Notes: generated by a model from the letters alone, not told the origin. Positions 18,117 through 27,047 are shown, counted from the stretch's first letter. The stretch is DNA of 42,372 nt from Algoriphagus sp. (GCF_024642405.1 NZ_JAHEBC010000004.1:1-42372); one strand, 5' to 3'. Numbers and translations are program-made.

Positions 18117-18671
18117 ATGGCTTTCACATACAAGCGTATTCTCTCTTATTTCTTGAGAGGTCTATTATTTGTTACCCCAGTAGTGGTGACCATTTATATT
18201 ATTTTCCAGACCATTCTTTTTTTAGATAACCTGATACCTGTTCCGATTCCTGGAATTGGGATTTTGATGGTCTTGGCCCTGATTACTTTTGTTGGATATT
18301 TGGCAAGCTTGTTCTTCGCAAAACCTCTTTTTGATTGGCTGGAAAGAGGCTTAATCAAGATTCCTTTGGTGAATCTTATTTATACCAGCATCAAAGATTT
18401 AATGGGGGCATTTGTAGGAGATAAGAAAAAATTTTCTTCTCCGGTGAAAGTGCAGATCAGCGATACCCTGATGAGACTGGGTTTTATCACCCAAGATGAT
18501 ATGACTGTGGTGGGAGAATCTGACATGGTAGCTGTTTATTTTCCCCATAGCTACAATGTCTCTGGTAATGTATTCTTGGTACCCAAAGATAAAGTAACTC
18601 CTCTGGTAGGCGTGAAAAGCTCCGATGTAATGAAATTTATGGTAAGTGGAGGAGTTTCGCCTCTTGGATAA
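18117..18671 (+). CDS. DUF502 family membrane protein
   Basis: This inner-membrane protein has 184 residues from the ATG at 18117. Two hydrophobic segments are visible at about 9-32 (LRGLLFVTPVVVTIYIIF) and 44-66 (IGILMVLALITFVGYLASLFF), followed by a soluble C-terminal domain. Family marks are the RGLLFVTPVVVTIYI opening, the KIPLVNLIYTSIKDLM stretch and YFPHSYNVSGNVFLVPKDKV. The molecular function of DUF502 is unknown. A TTG start 33 bp upstream lies in the hairpin and is not credible. The converging selD ends 35 bp away; I see no good terminator between them. Confidence 0.88.
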   Translation: MAFTYKRILSYFLRGLLFVTPVVVTIYIIFQTILFLDNLIPVPIPGIGILMVLALITFVGYLASLFFAKPLFDWLERGLIKIPLVNLIYTSIKDLMGAFVGDKKKFSSPVKVQISDTLMRLGFITQDDMTVVGESDMVAVYFPHSYNVSGNVFLVPKDKVTPLVGVKSSDVMKFMVSGGVSPLG

Positions 18672-18706
18672 TAAATGCAAAACAGGACCTGTCGAAAATT
18701 CTGTTC

Positions 18707-19750
18707 CTAAATTACTTCCACCACAAACTCTCCTTTTTCTGCAAAATTCCCTATTTTCCAGATTACCTGGCCTTGCTGCTTCATAGCTTCTTCAAACCAT
18801 GTTTGGTTTTCAGGGTCAACTGCCAGCATTAACCCTCCACTGGTTTGTGGATCGCACAGTTTCACCAGATCCATTCCTACTACACCCTTTGTCTTAGCGC
18901 TGTAAGCATTCCAGTTTCTATAGGTATTATCGGGAAAGATAAACTGATTGATATATTCCTGAATCCCTTCGATCAAGGGAAGTTTATGTAATTCTATTTC
19001 TGCAGAAACTTCTGCAGCTTCACACATTTCTGTAAGGTGACCAAGTAATCCAAATCCAGTCACATCAGTCATTGCATGTACTTCTTCGTGATTTCCTATG
19101 ATTTCGCCTATCGAATTTAATCTACAGGCGGTATCCAGCAAATTGAGATAATCTTGCTCTTTGATTTTTTGCCTTTTTAAGGCAGTTGCCAAAACTCCGA
19201 TTCCCAATGGTTTGGTCAGGTAAATAATATCTCCGGCTTTTGCTCCTTTGTTGGTTTTGATTTTTCTGGGATGAACAATGCCATTGACAGATAAACCGAA
19301 AATCGGGTCTTTGGCAGCAATGGAGTGCCCTCCTGCAAGTTCTATCCCAGTGGCTTTACAAATACTTTTTGCACCTTCCATAACTTTTGCAGCGAGTTCT
19401 GGAGAAAGCTTCTCGACAGGCCAGCTTAAAATAGCATTGGCAAAAACAGGTTTTCCGCCCATGGCATACACATCTGAAATTGCATTAGCTGCAGCGATTC
19501 TTCCAAAATCAAAAGGGTCATCTACAATCGGAGTGAAAAAGTCCACGGTATTAATAAATGCGATATCTTCCGAAACCTGATAAACAGCCGCATCATCTTT
19601 CCCTGAATTTCCTACCAAAAGATTTGGGTCGGCTTGAGAAAATGATCCACTGGCGGAAAGGATTTGGTCAAGAATAGCAGGAGCAATTTTGCATCCACAA
19701 CCTGAGCCTTCACTCCATTCAGTGAGTCGAGTTGGTGAGTTTTCCATCAA
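18707..19750 (-). CDS. selD: Selenophosphate synthase (selenide, water dikinase)
   Basis: SelD makes monoselenophosphate from selenide and ATP, the selenium donor for selenouridine and selenocysteine. It has 347 residues. The catalytic pair in SGCGCK is Cys18 and Lys21, so the active residue is cysteine, not selenocysteine. ATP-binding parts include LLVGNSGKDDAAVY, FINTVDFFTPIVDDPFDFG and the AIM/AirS-type SDVYAMGGKPVFA. The C-terminal GDIIYLTKPLGIGVL and DVTGFGLLGHL are standard. Two adjacent ATG codons open the frame. The start lies inside the 3' end of selU (32-bp overlap), so the two are coupled. No selA or selB is seen. Confidence 0.96.
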   Translation of the reverse strand: MMENSPTRLTEWSEGSGCGCKIAPAILDQILSASGSFSQADPNLLVGNSGKDDAAVYQVSEDIAFINTVDFFTPIVDDPFDFGRIAAANAISDVYAMGGKPVFANAILSWPVEKLSPELAAKVMEGAKSICKATGIELAGGHSIAAKDPIFGLSVNGIVHPRKIKTNKGAKAGDIIYLTKPLGIGVLATALKRQKIKEQDYLNLLDTACRLNSIGEIIGNHEEVHAMTDVTGFGLLGHLTEMCEAAEVSAEIELHKLPLIEGIQEYINQFIFPDNTYRNWNAYSAKTKGVVGMDLVKLCDPQTSGGLMLAVDPENQTWFEEAMKQQGQVIWKIGNFAEKGEFVVEVI

Positions 19751-20774
19751 ATTGGTTTTTTGTTTTCAATAAAAATTGACACGATTCCAGTAGGTCAATT
19801 CCTGTTAAATCAAGAACCTTAACCGAATTTGAATCATGCCTTTCCAAGTCAAATTGGTACGTTTTGTCATAATAGATTAAAAGATTTGCAATCCATGACT
19901 GATGATTGCCATTAATGATATCTTCGATTGCCTCTGTAGTCCTTAGACCACCCAATTTCTTCTTTAATCTATTTACCGCAGCAATAAGCTCTTCTTTTGG
20001 CAGAAATGAATATTCTTCCTCGATCAATTGAATTCTTTCTTCTTCCGACTTTCTGATATCTATCAAAGGAGACTTAGACATTAACTCAAAGAATTGATCG
20101 TTAATGATGATTCTTCCAATTCTCCTACTTTCATTTTCTATCCAAATTACTTTATCCGGATCATTCAAGCGAAGTTCCTCCGCCATTAAATTTTCAAATT
20201 GCTCGACACTCGGCTGTGGCTTTTGACCAATGGCACCAAAAGCAGAGCCTTTATGATTGGCTAGATCTTCTAAATCCAGAATTTGTTCTCCTAATTCCCT
20301 TAACTTTTGAAGGAGTTTGGTCTTTCCAACACCCGTTTTACCCCCCAATAAAAGTAATTTCCAATTCTTCCGAACCTCCTCAAATGTAAAAGCCCTATAG
20401 GTTTTATAACCTCCATCCAATCTATATACTTCAAAACCTATCATGCTCAGAAGCCAAGATAAAATTTGACTCCTCATTCCTCCTCTCCAACAGTAAACGA
20501 TTATTTTACCTAATGGAAACTTCTTAAGGGCATCTTTCTGGATGGCATGAAATCTAGGTCCAACTAATTCAAAACCTTTTAAAGTGGCTTCTAATGAGCC
20601 TTTTTCTTTATAAAGTGTGCCCACAATAATCCGTTCCTCATTGCTTAATATAGGAATGTTAAAGGCGTTTGGTATATGGCTTTGCAAAAATTCTCCTTCA
20701 CTTCTCGCATCAACTATTGGAAACTGCTTTCGCAAAGACCAGAATTCTTCCAGAGAAATTAGTTTTTCATTCAT
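19719..20774 (-). CDS. selU: tRNA 2-selenouridine synthase
   Basis: SelU (MnmH, YbbB) converts 2-thiouridine at the wobble position of certain tRNAs to 2-selenouridine using selenophosphate. It has 351 residues. The N-terminal rhodanese domain begins VDARSEGEFLQSHIPNA and holds the catalytic Cys in IVYCWRGGMRS (near 93). The C-terminal part is a P-loop domain with LLGGKTGVGKTKLL. Its overlap with selD by 32 bp shows the selenium goes at least to tRNA. The trxA terminator lies just upstream, with little room for a separate promoter, so expression may depend on read-through. Confidence 0.94.
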   Translation of the reverse strand: MNEKLISLEEFWSLRKQFPIVDARSEGEFLQSHIPNAFNIPILSNEERIIVGTLYKEKGSLEATLKGFELVGPRFHAIQKDALKKFPLGKIIVYCWRGGMRSQILSWLLSMIGFEVYRLDGGYKTYRAFTFEEVRKNWKLLLLGGKTGVGKTKLLQKLRELGEQILDLEDLANHKGSAFGAIGQKPQPSVEQFENLMAEELRLNDPDKVIWIENESRRIGRIIINDQFFELMSKSPLIDIRKSEEERIQLIEEEYSFLPKEELIAAVNRLKKKLGGLRTTEAIEDIINGNHQSWIANLLIYYDKTYQFDLERHDSNSVKVLDLTGIDLLESCQFLLKTKNQFDGKLTNSTH

Positions 20775-20788
20775 CGAAGCATCAAGAT

Positions 20789-20821
20789 AAAAAAAAGCCG
20801 CAAGGAATTCCTTGCGGCTTT
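20789..20821 (-). terminator. Terminator after trxA (minus strand)
   Basis: The perfect palindrome GCCGCAAGGAATTCCTTGCGGC at 20797-20818 gives a 9-bp stem with an AATT loop. Eight A at 20789-20796 form the U tract when read on the minus strand, directly after trxA and before selU. Confidence 0.88.
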
Positions 20822-20839
20822 ACTGATATTCTTTTTGAA

Positions 20840-21160
20840 TTAAAGTTGTGCGTCTAGTTTTTGTGCCAAAACTGATTTTGGAACAGCGCCAACTTGTTTA
20901 TCTACAATTTGACCTCCTTTAAAGAACAAAAGAGTAGGAATAGATCTGATTCCAAAAGCTTGAGCTACGGAAGGGTTTGCATCTACATCTACTTTACCTA
21001 TAACGGCTTTCCCGTCATAATCACCAGCTAACTCTTCTACCACAGGACCGATCATTTTACAAGGCCCACACCACTCTGCCCAGAAATCAACCAAGATTGG
21101 CTGTTCGGATTTAATTATTTCTTCAAAGTTAGCATCAGTGATTTCAATTGCTTTTCCCAT
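20840..21160 (-). CDS. trxA: Thioredoxin
   Basis: Thioredoxin is a cytoplasmic disulfide reductase. The 106-residue protein has the active site WAEWCGPCKMI (WCGPC, near 29-33), the cis-proline segment IRSIPTLLFFKGG and the buried Asp in VDFWAEW, so it is a complete, ordinary TrxA. It lies downstream of dnaE on the same strand with a 129-bp gap containing a perfect -7 element, so it likely has its own promoter, and it is closed by a strong terminator. Confidence 0.97.
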   Translation of the reverse strand: MGKAIEITDANFEEIIKSEQPILVDFWAEWCGPCKMIGPVVEELAGDYDGKAVIGKVDVDANPSVAQAFGIRSIPTLLFFKGGQIVDKQVGAVPKSVLAQKLDAQL

Positions 21161-21190
21161 TGTATTCTTAGTTTAATTATTCTTATTTCC

Positions 21191-21198
21191 CAAATATA
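21191..21198 (-). promoter_or_regulatory. -7 element for trxA
   Basis: On the minus strand this reads TATATTTG, a perfect TAnnTTTG 30 bp upstream of the trxA ATG. No -33 TTG is seen at the expected spacing. Confidence 0.55.
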
Positions 21199-21289
21199 TG
21201 AGCAAAAGCTGATTAGAGAATAATAAGTTCCGGTGGAGTTAAATTTTTTGTCTATTGCTCATTGAGAAAATTTATAATAATCTGTTTTA

Positions 21290-24200
21290 TTAGATCACTT
21301 TATAAATTACTTCTGGGATTTCTTTCAATTCCTGAATCATCGCAGCACTTGGATCTACGGCAAATTTCTTTGAAAATAATTCCAAAGTTATATTCTCCTT
21401 TCTATCAACTACATCAAAATAAAGTTTTGCATCTCCTTTATATTTCTCAATAATCGCTTCTAGTTTTTCCATGAGATCCAAGGTCAAATCGTCTAAATCT
21501 ATATTCACTCGAAGGCCTTTAATCATCTTACCACGCACTTCGCTAAGTAACATGATATTTGTAATCTTAAACTCCAATTCATTTTCTGCCCATTTCTTGG
21601 CTACAACTTGGCCAGTTAAAAACAAGAACCAACCTGTCATGAAGTATTCTTTGAATTTGACGTAATCCTCCCCAAAAAGGAAAAACGTAAATCCTCCATG
21701 GTAATCCTCCATAGAAAGTGTACCAAAAGGTTTACCATTTTTAGTGGTACGATGGGCAAAACTGCTCACAGAACCTGCGATTTTTAGTTCTTTCTTGTTC
21801 TTTAAACTTTCCAGATCGTTTAGTTCCGGAAGATTAACATTTGTGAAGGATTCGATTTCCAATCGGTATTGGTCCAAGGGATGGCCAGAGATATATAGTC
21901 CTACTACCTCTTTTTCGATATTAAGCTGCTGTAATTGGGAAAAAGGTTCCATCGGTGCCACAGAAGGCAAAGGAATATCCATACTTCCAGAGCTTCCTCC
22001 AAATAAACTTACCTGTGCACTTTCCTCTTCCTGCTGTACTTTTTGAGCGTATTTAGTCGCTTTTTCAATAAGCGTAAGATCTCCATCCGGAGCTTCAAGG
22101 TATAGCCTACGATGATGTTCCTTGAAACAATCAAAGCCACCGGCCATAGCCAGAGCCTCCATGGTTTTTTTATTGAGGGCTTTTGTGCTTACCCTTTTTG
22201 CAAATTCAAAAATATTCTTGAAAGGTCCGTTTGCCTCTCGTTCTTTTATGATTTCGTCTACAGCTGCAGAGCCAGCACCTTTTATGGCTGCCATCCCAAA
22301 TCGAATTTCTCCAGCGGCATTTACAGTAAATCCATTTTTTGATTCATTAACATCTGGTCCTAAAACAGGAATACCAGCACGTTTACACTCTTCCATGAAA
22401 AACGTCACTTGGGAGATGTCGTTCATGTTATTGCTCAAAACAGAAGCGAGATATTCTGCTGGGTAATGCGCTTTCAGATAGGCTGTTTGATAGGCAATCC
22501 AAGCATAACATGTCGAATGTGACTTGTTAAATGCATAAGAGGCAAAGGCTTCCCAGTCACTCCATATTTTGGAAAGCTTTTTAGCGTCATGGCCCTTGGC
22601 AGAAGCTTGTTCGATAAATTTTGGCTTCATTTTATCCAAAACATCTTTTTGCTTTTTACCCATTGCTTTACGCAAAACATCAGCTTCCCCTTTTGTGAAG
22701 CCGGCCAGTTTTTGCGATAAAAGCATTACCTGTTCCTGATAAACAGTGATACCATAAGTTTCTTCCAGATATTCTTGCATGTCGTCCAAATCATACTCAA
22801 TTGGCTCTGTACCATGCTTTCTTTTAATAAAAGATGGAATATATGCTAAAGGCCCTGGTCGATACAAGGCATTCATGGCAATCAAATCTGCGAAAACTGT
22901 GGGTTTCAGTTCGCGCATATATTTCTGCATCCCAGCAGATTCATATTGGAAAATGCCAACCGTTTCTCCTCTTTGAAAAAGCTCATAGGTTTTCTCATCA
23001 TCTATTGGAAATTGGTCTGCATCTAACTCTATTCCGTGACGCTCTTTTACGATTCGAATTGCGGTCTTGATTAAGGTCAGGGTTTTTAATCCCAAAAAGT
23101 CCATTTTCAATAGACCGGCTGATTCAACCACTGAGTTGTCAAACTGGGTGCAAACCATATCTGAATCTTTTGCCAGAGCTACAGGAACGAAATTGGTGAT
23201 GTCATCCGGTGTAATAATTACCCCACAGGCATGGATTCCAAGATTTCTAACGGATCCTTCAAGCATAGTTGCTTGATTGATAGTCTTTGATAAATCATCC
23301 TGTCCTTTTGATATTCGAATCAATTCATCGGCTTTGGCAATTAATTCCCCTTGTCCTTTCAGTTTATCAGAAAGTGCAGCTCTATTTCCCGCCAAATTAA
23401 AAAGTGCTTTTAATTTTATGTCGGGTACCAGATTTGCTAATCTTCCAGCTTCAGCAAGTGGCAAATTCAAAACTCGAGCGGTATCACGAATGGCAGATTT
23501 TGCGGCCATGGTACCATAGGTGATGATTTGAGCAACTTGATTGGAACCGTATTTTTTGATGACATAGTCAATTACAGAACCTCTTCCTTCATCATCAAAG
23601 TCAATATCTATATCAGGTAATGAAACCCGATCTGGATTTAGGAATCTCTCAAAAAGTAAATTGTATTCTATTGGGTCAATGTTGGTGATACCAGTACAAT
23701 AAGCAACAGCGGATCCTGCTGCAGATCCACGGCCAGGTCCTACGGAAACCCCCATTTTTCGAGCCTCTACTATGAAGTCTTGGACAATTAGGAAATAACC
23801 TGGGTATCCGGTGTTTTGGATTGTAGCCAGCTCAAAGTCTAACCTCTCTTGTATTTCAGGCGTGATTTCTTTGTAGCGTTTTTTTGCTCCTTCATAAGTT
23901 AAATGCCTTAAGAATGCATTTTCTCCCCGTTTTCCACCATCTATTTCATCTTCAGGATTTTTGAATTCCTCAGGTATTTCAAAAGCCGGCAGAAGAACCT
24001 CTCTTGCAAGTTTATAGCCCTCAATTTTCTCTGAAATTTCATTTGTGCATTCTATGGCTTCCGGTAGATCAGCAAAGAGTTTTTTCATTTCATCAGGACT
24101 TTTGATATAGAATTCATCATTTGGAAAACCATATCTAAATTCCCTTCCACGCTTCCCTATGTATTTTTTAGGTTTTTCTACGAGTTCGCCATCTTTCACA

Positions 24201-25576
24201 CAGAGTAAAACATCGTGGGCTTTTGCATCGAGTTTTTCTGTATAGTAAGAGTTGTTGGCCGCGAAATATTTAACCTCATGTTTTTTGGCAAACTCTAATA
24301 AAACTTCATTTACTTTTTCCTCCTCTGGAATGCCATGCCGATTTAGTTCAACATAAAAATCCTCACCGAATTGATCTTTCCACCAAAGGAATGCTTCCTC
24401 AGCTTGTGTCTCTCCTACGTTTAAAATCAGAAATGGGATTTCTCCCCAGAGTCCTCCGGTAGTTGCAATCAGGTTTTCCTTATACTGAACCAAAACCTCT
24501 CTGTCAATCCGTGGTACATAGTAAAAGCCTTCTATATTAGCATAGGAAGCAAGTTTTGCCAAGTTGTGATAACCAGCTTTATTTTTTGCAAGTAGAACAG
24601 TTTGAAAACCGTCATCTTTGTTTGATTTATTTTTTCTGTCTCTACAGAGATTGAATTCACAACCTAAAATAGGTTTGATTTCATTTCCCATTGCCTCTTT
24701 CACAAAGTGAAAAGCTCCCATCATATTGCCATGGTCTGTCATTGCTATAGCAGTCATTCCGAGAGATTTTGCTCTGCCTACTAAAGCTTGTATTTCCGAA
24801 GTTGCCTGCAGTACAGAATATTGGCTATGAACATGAAGATGTGTAAATGGGGTATCTGTCAGGTCTGAAATGTCTGCTTTACCAGCTTGCTTCAGTACAT
24901 CTTTGGCAGCAGCTTTTTGTAAATCTTTTACTTGTGCAAAGTTTGCTTCTTCTAATTTTGGTGCCTCATATACAACTTCCTTGAGGGAAACTCCCGAAAT
25001 GGGAGGTTGTATACCCTGAGTGATCAAGCCAAAGAAACATTTTGCAGTAGCGTCCACATCATATGCCGCATCATGGGCATCACCAAATCCTTTTCCAAAA
25101 AGTTTCTGATGAAGCTCTGTTAACGTCGGCCATTTGAATTTACCTCCACGACCGCCCGGAAGAGCACAGAAATCTGTTGAAATGTCTTTGGTATCTAAGG
25201 GGTCTGCTGTCAAAGGCATAGTGGCCTCTGCCCTAATATATTCTGAACCTACCACATTGATATCAAACTCAATATTATGTCCAACCAAATAATTGGCTTT
25301 TTGTACATCCCCTTCAAATACACCTAAAATCTGCTTTAGGTCATGCCCTTCTTTTAATGCTCTTTTAGTGGAAATCCCATGTACTTTTTCAGCATTGTAA
25401 GGGATCGTGAATCCTTCAGGACGAATGATATAATTATGATTGGATATTAAATTCCCCTTTGCATCATGAAGCTGCCAAGCCAACTGAACGAGGCGAGGCC
25501 AATTGTCCACATCGGACATTGGAGCATTATAATCACGGGGTAGACCGGTGGTCTCGGTATCAAAAATTAAATACAT
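21290..25576 (-). CDS. dnaE: DNA polymerase III alpha with fused N-terminal DnaQ-type exonuclease
   Basis: This is the replicative polymerase, 1428 residues from the ATG at 25576, against roughly 1160 for E. coli DnaE. Residues 2-184 form a complete DEDDh 3'-5' exonuclease: FDTETTG with Asp6 and Glu8, HNIEFD with Asp105, and HDAAYD with His168 and Asp173. A linker of about 60 residues leads to the PHP domain near 244 (HLHVHSQYS). The palm has PDIDIDF near 654-660 and LLKMDFLGLKTL. A helix-hairpin-helix region follows, then an OB fold (LKIAGSVSSFAHR) near the C-terminus. The frame opens at a TTG at 25600, but Met9 of that form begins the exonuclease strand MYLIFDTETTG. The gene has no stop or frameshift between the parts, so the fusion is genuine. 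It is DnaE-type, not PolC, whose exonuclease is inserted inside PHP. Confidence 0.95.
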   Translation of the reverse strand: MYLIFDTETTGLPRDYNAPMSDVDNWPRLVQLAWQLHDAKGNLISNHNYIIRPEGFTIPYNAEKVHGISTKRALKEGHDLKQILGVFEGDVQKANYLVGHNIEFDINVVGSEYIRAEATMPLTADPLDTKDISTDFCALPGGRGGKFKWPTLTELHQKLFGKGFGDAHDAAYDVDATAKCFFGLITQGIQPPISGVSLKEVVYEAPKLEEANFAQVKDLQKAAAKDVLKQAGKADISDLTDTPFTHLHVHSQYSVLQATSEIQALVGRAKSLGMTAIAMTDHGNMMGAFHFVKEAMGNEIKPILGCEFNLCRDRKNKSNKDDGFQTVLLAKNKAGYHNLAKLASYANIEGFYYVPRIDREVLVQYKENLIATTGGLWGEIPFLILNVGETQAEEAFLWWKDQFGEDFYVELNRHGIPEEEKVNEVLLEFAKKHEVKYFAANNSYYTEKLDAKAHDVLLCVKDGELVEKPKKYIGKRGREFRYGFPNDEFYIKSPDEMKKLFADLPEAIECTNEISEKIEGYKLAREVLLPAFEIPEEFKNPEDEIDGGKRGENAFLRHLTYEGAKKRYKEITPEIQERLDFELATIQNTGYPGYFLIVQDFIVEARKMGVSVGPGRGSAAGSAVAYCTGITNIDPIEYNLLFERFLNPDRVSLPDIDIDFDDEGRGSVIDYVIKKYGSNQVAQIITYGTMAAKSAIRDTARVLNLPLAEAGRLANLVPDIKLKALFNLAGNRAALSDKLKGQGELIAKADELIRISKGQDDLSKTINQATMLEGSVRNLGIHACGVIITPDDITNFVPVALAKDSDMVCTQFDNSVVESAGLLKMDFLGLKTLTLIKTAIRIVKERHGIELDADQFPIDDEKTYELFQRGETVGIFQYESAGMQKYMRELKPTVFADLIAMNALYRPGPLAYIPSFIKRKHGTEPIEYDLDDMQEYLEETYGITVYQEQVMLLSQKLAGFTKGEADVLRKAMGKKQKDVLDKMKPKFIEQASAKGHDAKKLSKIWSDWEAFASYAFNKSHSTCYAWIAYQTAYLKAHYPAEYLASVLSNNMNDISQVTFFMEECKRAGIPVLGPDVNESKNGFTVNAAGEIRFGMAAIKGAGSAAVDEIIKEREANGPFKNIFEFAKRVSTKALNKKTMEALAMAGGFDCFKEHHRRLYLEAPDGDLTLIEKATKYAQKVQQEEESAQVSLFGGSSGSMDIPLPSVAPMEPFSQLQQLNIEKEVVGLYISGHPLDQYRLEIESFTNVNLPELNDLESLKNKKELKIAGSVSSFAHRTTKNGKPFGTLSMEDYHGGFTFFLFGEDYVKFKEYFMTGWFLFLTGQVVAKKWAENELEFKITNIMLLSEVRGKMIKGLRVNIDLDDLTLDLMEKLEAIIEKYKGDAKLYFDVVDRKENITLELFSKKFAVDPSAAMIQELKEIPEVIYKVI

Positions 25577-25749
25577 ACAACTTTGGGATTGGGACTTCAA
25601 ATTAGAACTAATCTCCGAAAGGAGACAAGAGTACTGGGGCTAATTGTCGGGAAAAAAGGAAAAATATTTGATCATAATTCCAACCTTAGCTGAGAGGTCA
25701 ATTGGAAAGCCAGATCTGAAAGATTATTAACAGAGAGAATGAATAATAG

Positions 25750-25787
25750 ATTTTAGATTCCTATGTCAAAAATCAGAAATCTAAAAT
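25750..25787 (-). terminator. Possible terminator after rsmG
   Basis: The perfect 10-bp inverted repeat ATTTTAGATT/AATCTAAAAT has an 18-nt loop and starts 5 bp after the rsmG stop on the minus strand. It lacks a clean T run. The remaining 25577-25749 up to dnaE shows nothing more that I can name, and no perfect TAnnTTTG. Confidence 0.4.
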
Positions 25788-25791
25788 TGAA

Positions 25792-26436
25792 TTATCGCTT
25801 GTCTTCCCAAGGCATGTAAACGACCTTCTTGGTCTCAAAAAAATCTTCTTTGAAATAGTCCTCTAAATGGTAAACCACATAAGATTTCCCTAGTTCCTCC
25901 ATTTCTTCATCTACTTCTCCACCCTTTAAATAAAGAATTCCATTTGGATATTCATTGATGTCCTCTTTGCGAATTTTGTTTTTAACCCAAGGGTAAAAAT
26001 TGATCATTCGGGTGACAGCTCTGCTGACAACAAAGTCATATTTTCGAACTAGTTCCTCTGCCCTGGCTTGTTGTGCTTCGACATTTGTTAACTTCAATTG
26101 TTTTACAACATCCTTTACAACAGTTATTTTCTTTCCAATAGAGTCAACTAAATGAAAATGGGTGTCTGGAAATAAAATGGCTAGTGGAATCCCAGGAAAA
26201 CCACCCCCTGTTCCAATATCCAAAATCTTAGTCCCTGGCTGAAACTGCATCACTTTAGAAATTCCCAATGAATGTAAAACATGATGAATATAGAATTGAT
26301 CCATATCCTTGCGGCTGATTACATTGATTTTGGAATTCCAATCGGAGTAGAGATCTTCTAGTTTCTTGAATTGTTCAACTTGCCTTTCACTTAAGTTTGG
26401 AAAGTAGGACTGAATGATTTCAACGCCTGGATTCAT
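25792..26436 (-). CDS. rsmG: 16S rRNA (guanine527-N7)-methyltransferase
   Basis: RsmG (GidB) methylates G527 of 16S rRNA using SAM. It has 214 residues. The family start SERQVEQFKKLEDLYSDWNSKINVISRKD is followed by HHVLHSLGI and the SAM-binding motif ILDIGTGGGFPGIPLAILFP. VEAQQARAEEL and VVSRAVT are also diagnostic. The ATG shares one base with the TAA of the upstream sigma factor gene (TAATG), so translation is coupled. It is the last gene of a three-gene unit. Confidence 0.96.
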   Translation of the reverse strand: MNPGVEIIQSYFPNLSERQVEQFKKLEDLYSDWNSKINVISRKDMDQFYIHHVLHSLGISKVMQFQPGTKILDIGTGGGFPGIPLAILFPDTHFHLVDSIGKKITVVKDVVKQLKLTNVEAQQARAEELVRKYDFVVSRAVTRMINFYPWVKNKIRKEDINEYPNGILYLKGGEVDEEMEELGKSYVVYHLEDYFKEDFFETKKVVYMPWEDKR

Positions 26437-27047
26437 TAGATATGTTTTTCTTTACCGGCAGCAATTTCATATAAAAGTTCTCTGGATCTATGAAGCTGAG
26501 CTTTAACAGTTCCAAGAGGTTTTTCTAGTTCTTGGGCGATTTCTTCGTAAGATAATTCATCGAAATATCTGAGCTGGACAAGTTTTCTATATTTTGCAGG
26601 GAGCTTGTCTACAAATATTCTTACCATCTCGATTCGCTGAGTTCTTATATATTCGTCCTGGGGATTGTTATCATCATCTTCAACATCAATGTTGACAGAA
26701 TTTCCACCATCATCAGTCAGCGTGTTATTCAAACTCATGGTCTTGAGCTTTTTCTTACGGATAAAGTCGATCGTATTGTTTGTAGCAATTCTAAAAAGCC
26801 AAGTACTGAAAGTATAGTCTTTTTTGAATCGCTCTAGGTTTTTAAATGCTTTAGCAAATGCCTCCATTGTCAGATCCTCGGCATCATCGGCGTCTCGGAT
26901 CATTTTCAAGATCATGAAATAAACGGCTTTTTTATACCGCTTCATCAAGCTGGCATAGGCTTGCTGATCTTTGTCCTGAACCGCTTTATCGATTAATGCA
27001 AAGTCCTCTAATGCTTTGTTTGAAAAACCTCTTTCGTTTATTTCCAT
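26436..27047 (-). CDS. ECF-type RNA polymerase sigma factor
   Basis: This sigma-70 family factor of the extracytoplasmic function type has 203 residues from the ATG at 27047 (MEINERGFSNKA). Region 2 includes DADDAEDLTMEAFAKAFKNLERFKKDYTFSTWLFRIATNNTIDF, with the usual -10 recognition helix. An acidic linker follows (NVDIEDDDNNPQDE). Region 4 is PAKYRKLVQLRYFDELSYEEIAQEL then GTVKAQLHRSRELL. No anti-sigma gene lies beside it. It overlaps the glycosyltransferase gene by 10 bp and touches rsmG by 1 bp. A TTG start 42 bp upstream is possible but adds residues lying within the previous gene. Confidence 0.92.
   Translation of the reverse strand: MEINERGFSNKALEDFALIDKAVQDKDQQAYASLMKRYKKAVYFMILKMIRDADDAEDLTMEAFAKAFKNLERFKKDYTFSTWLFRIATNNTIDFIRKKKLKTMSLNNTLTDDGGNSVNIDVEDDDNNPQDEYIRTQRIEMVRIFVDKLPAKYRKLVQLRYFDELSYEEIAQELEKPLGTVKAQLHRSRELLYEIAAGKEKHI

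Noticed and set aside
19690-19750. Selenocysteine codon in selD
   Set aside because: The active-site positions in SGCGCK are read as Cys; no in-frame TGA is present.
25576-25600. TTG start giving an 8-residue longer DnaE
   Set aside because: The ATG at 25576 begins the first exonuclease strand directly; the added residues have no family counterpart.
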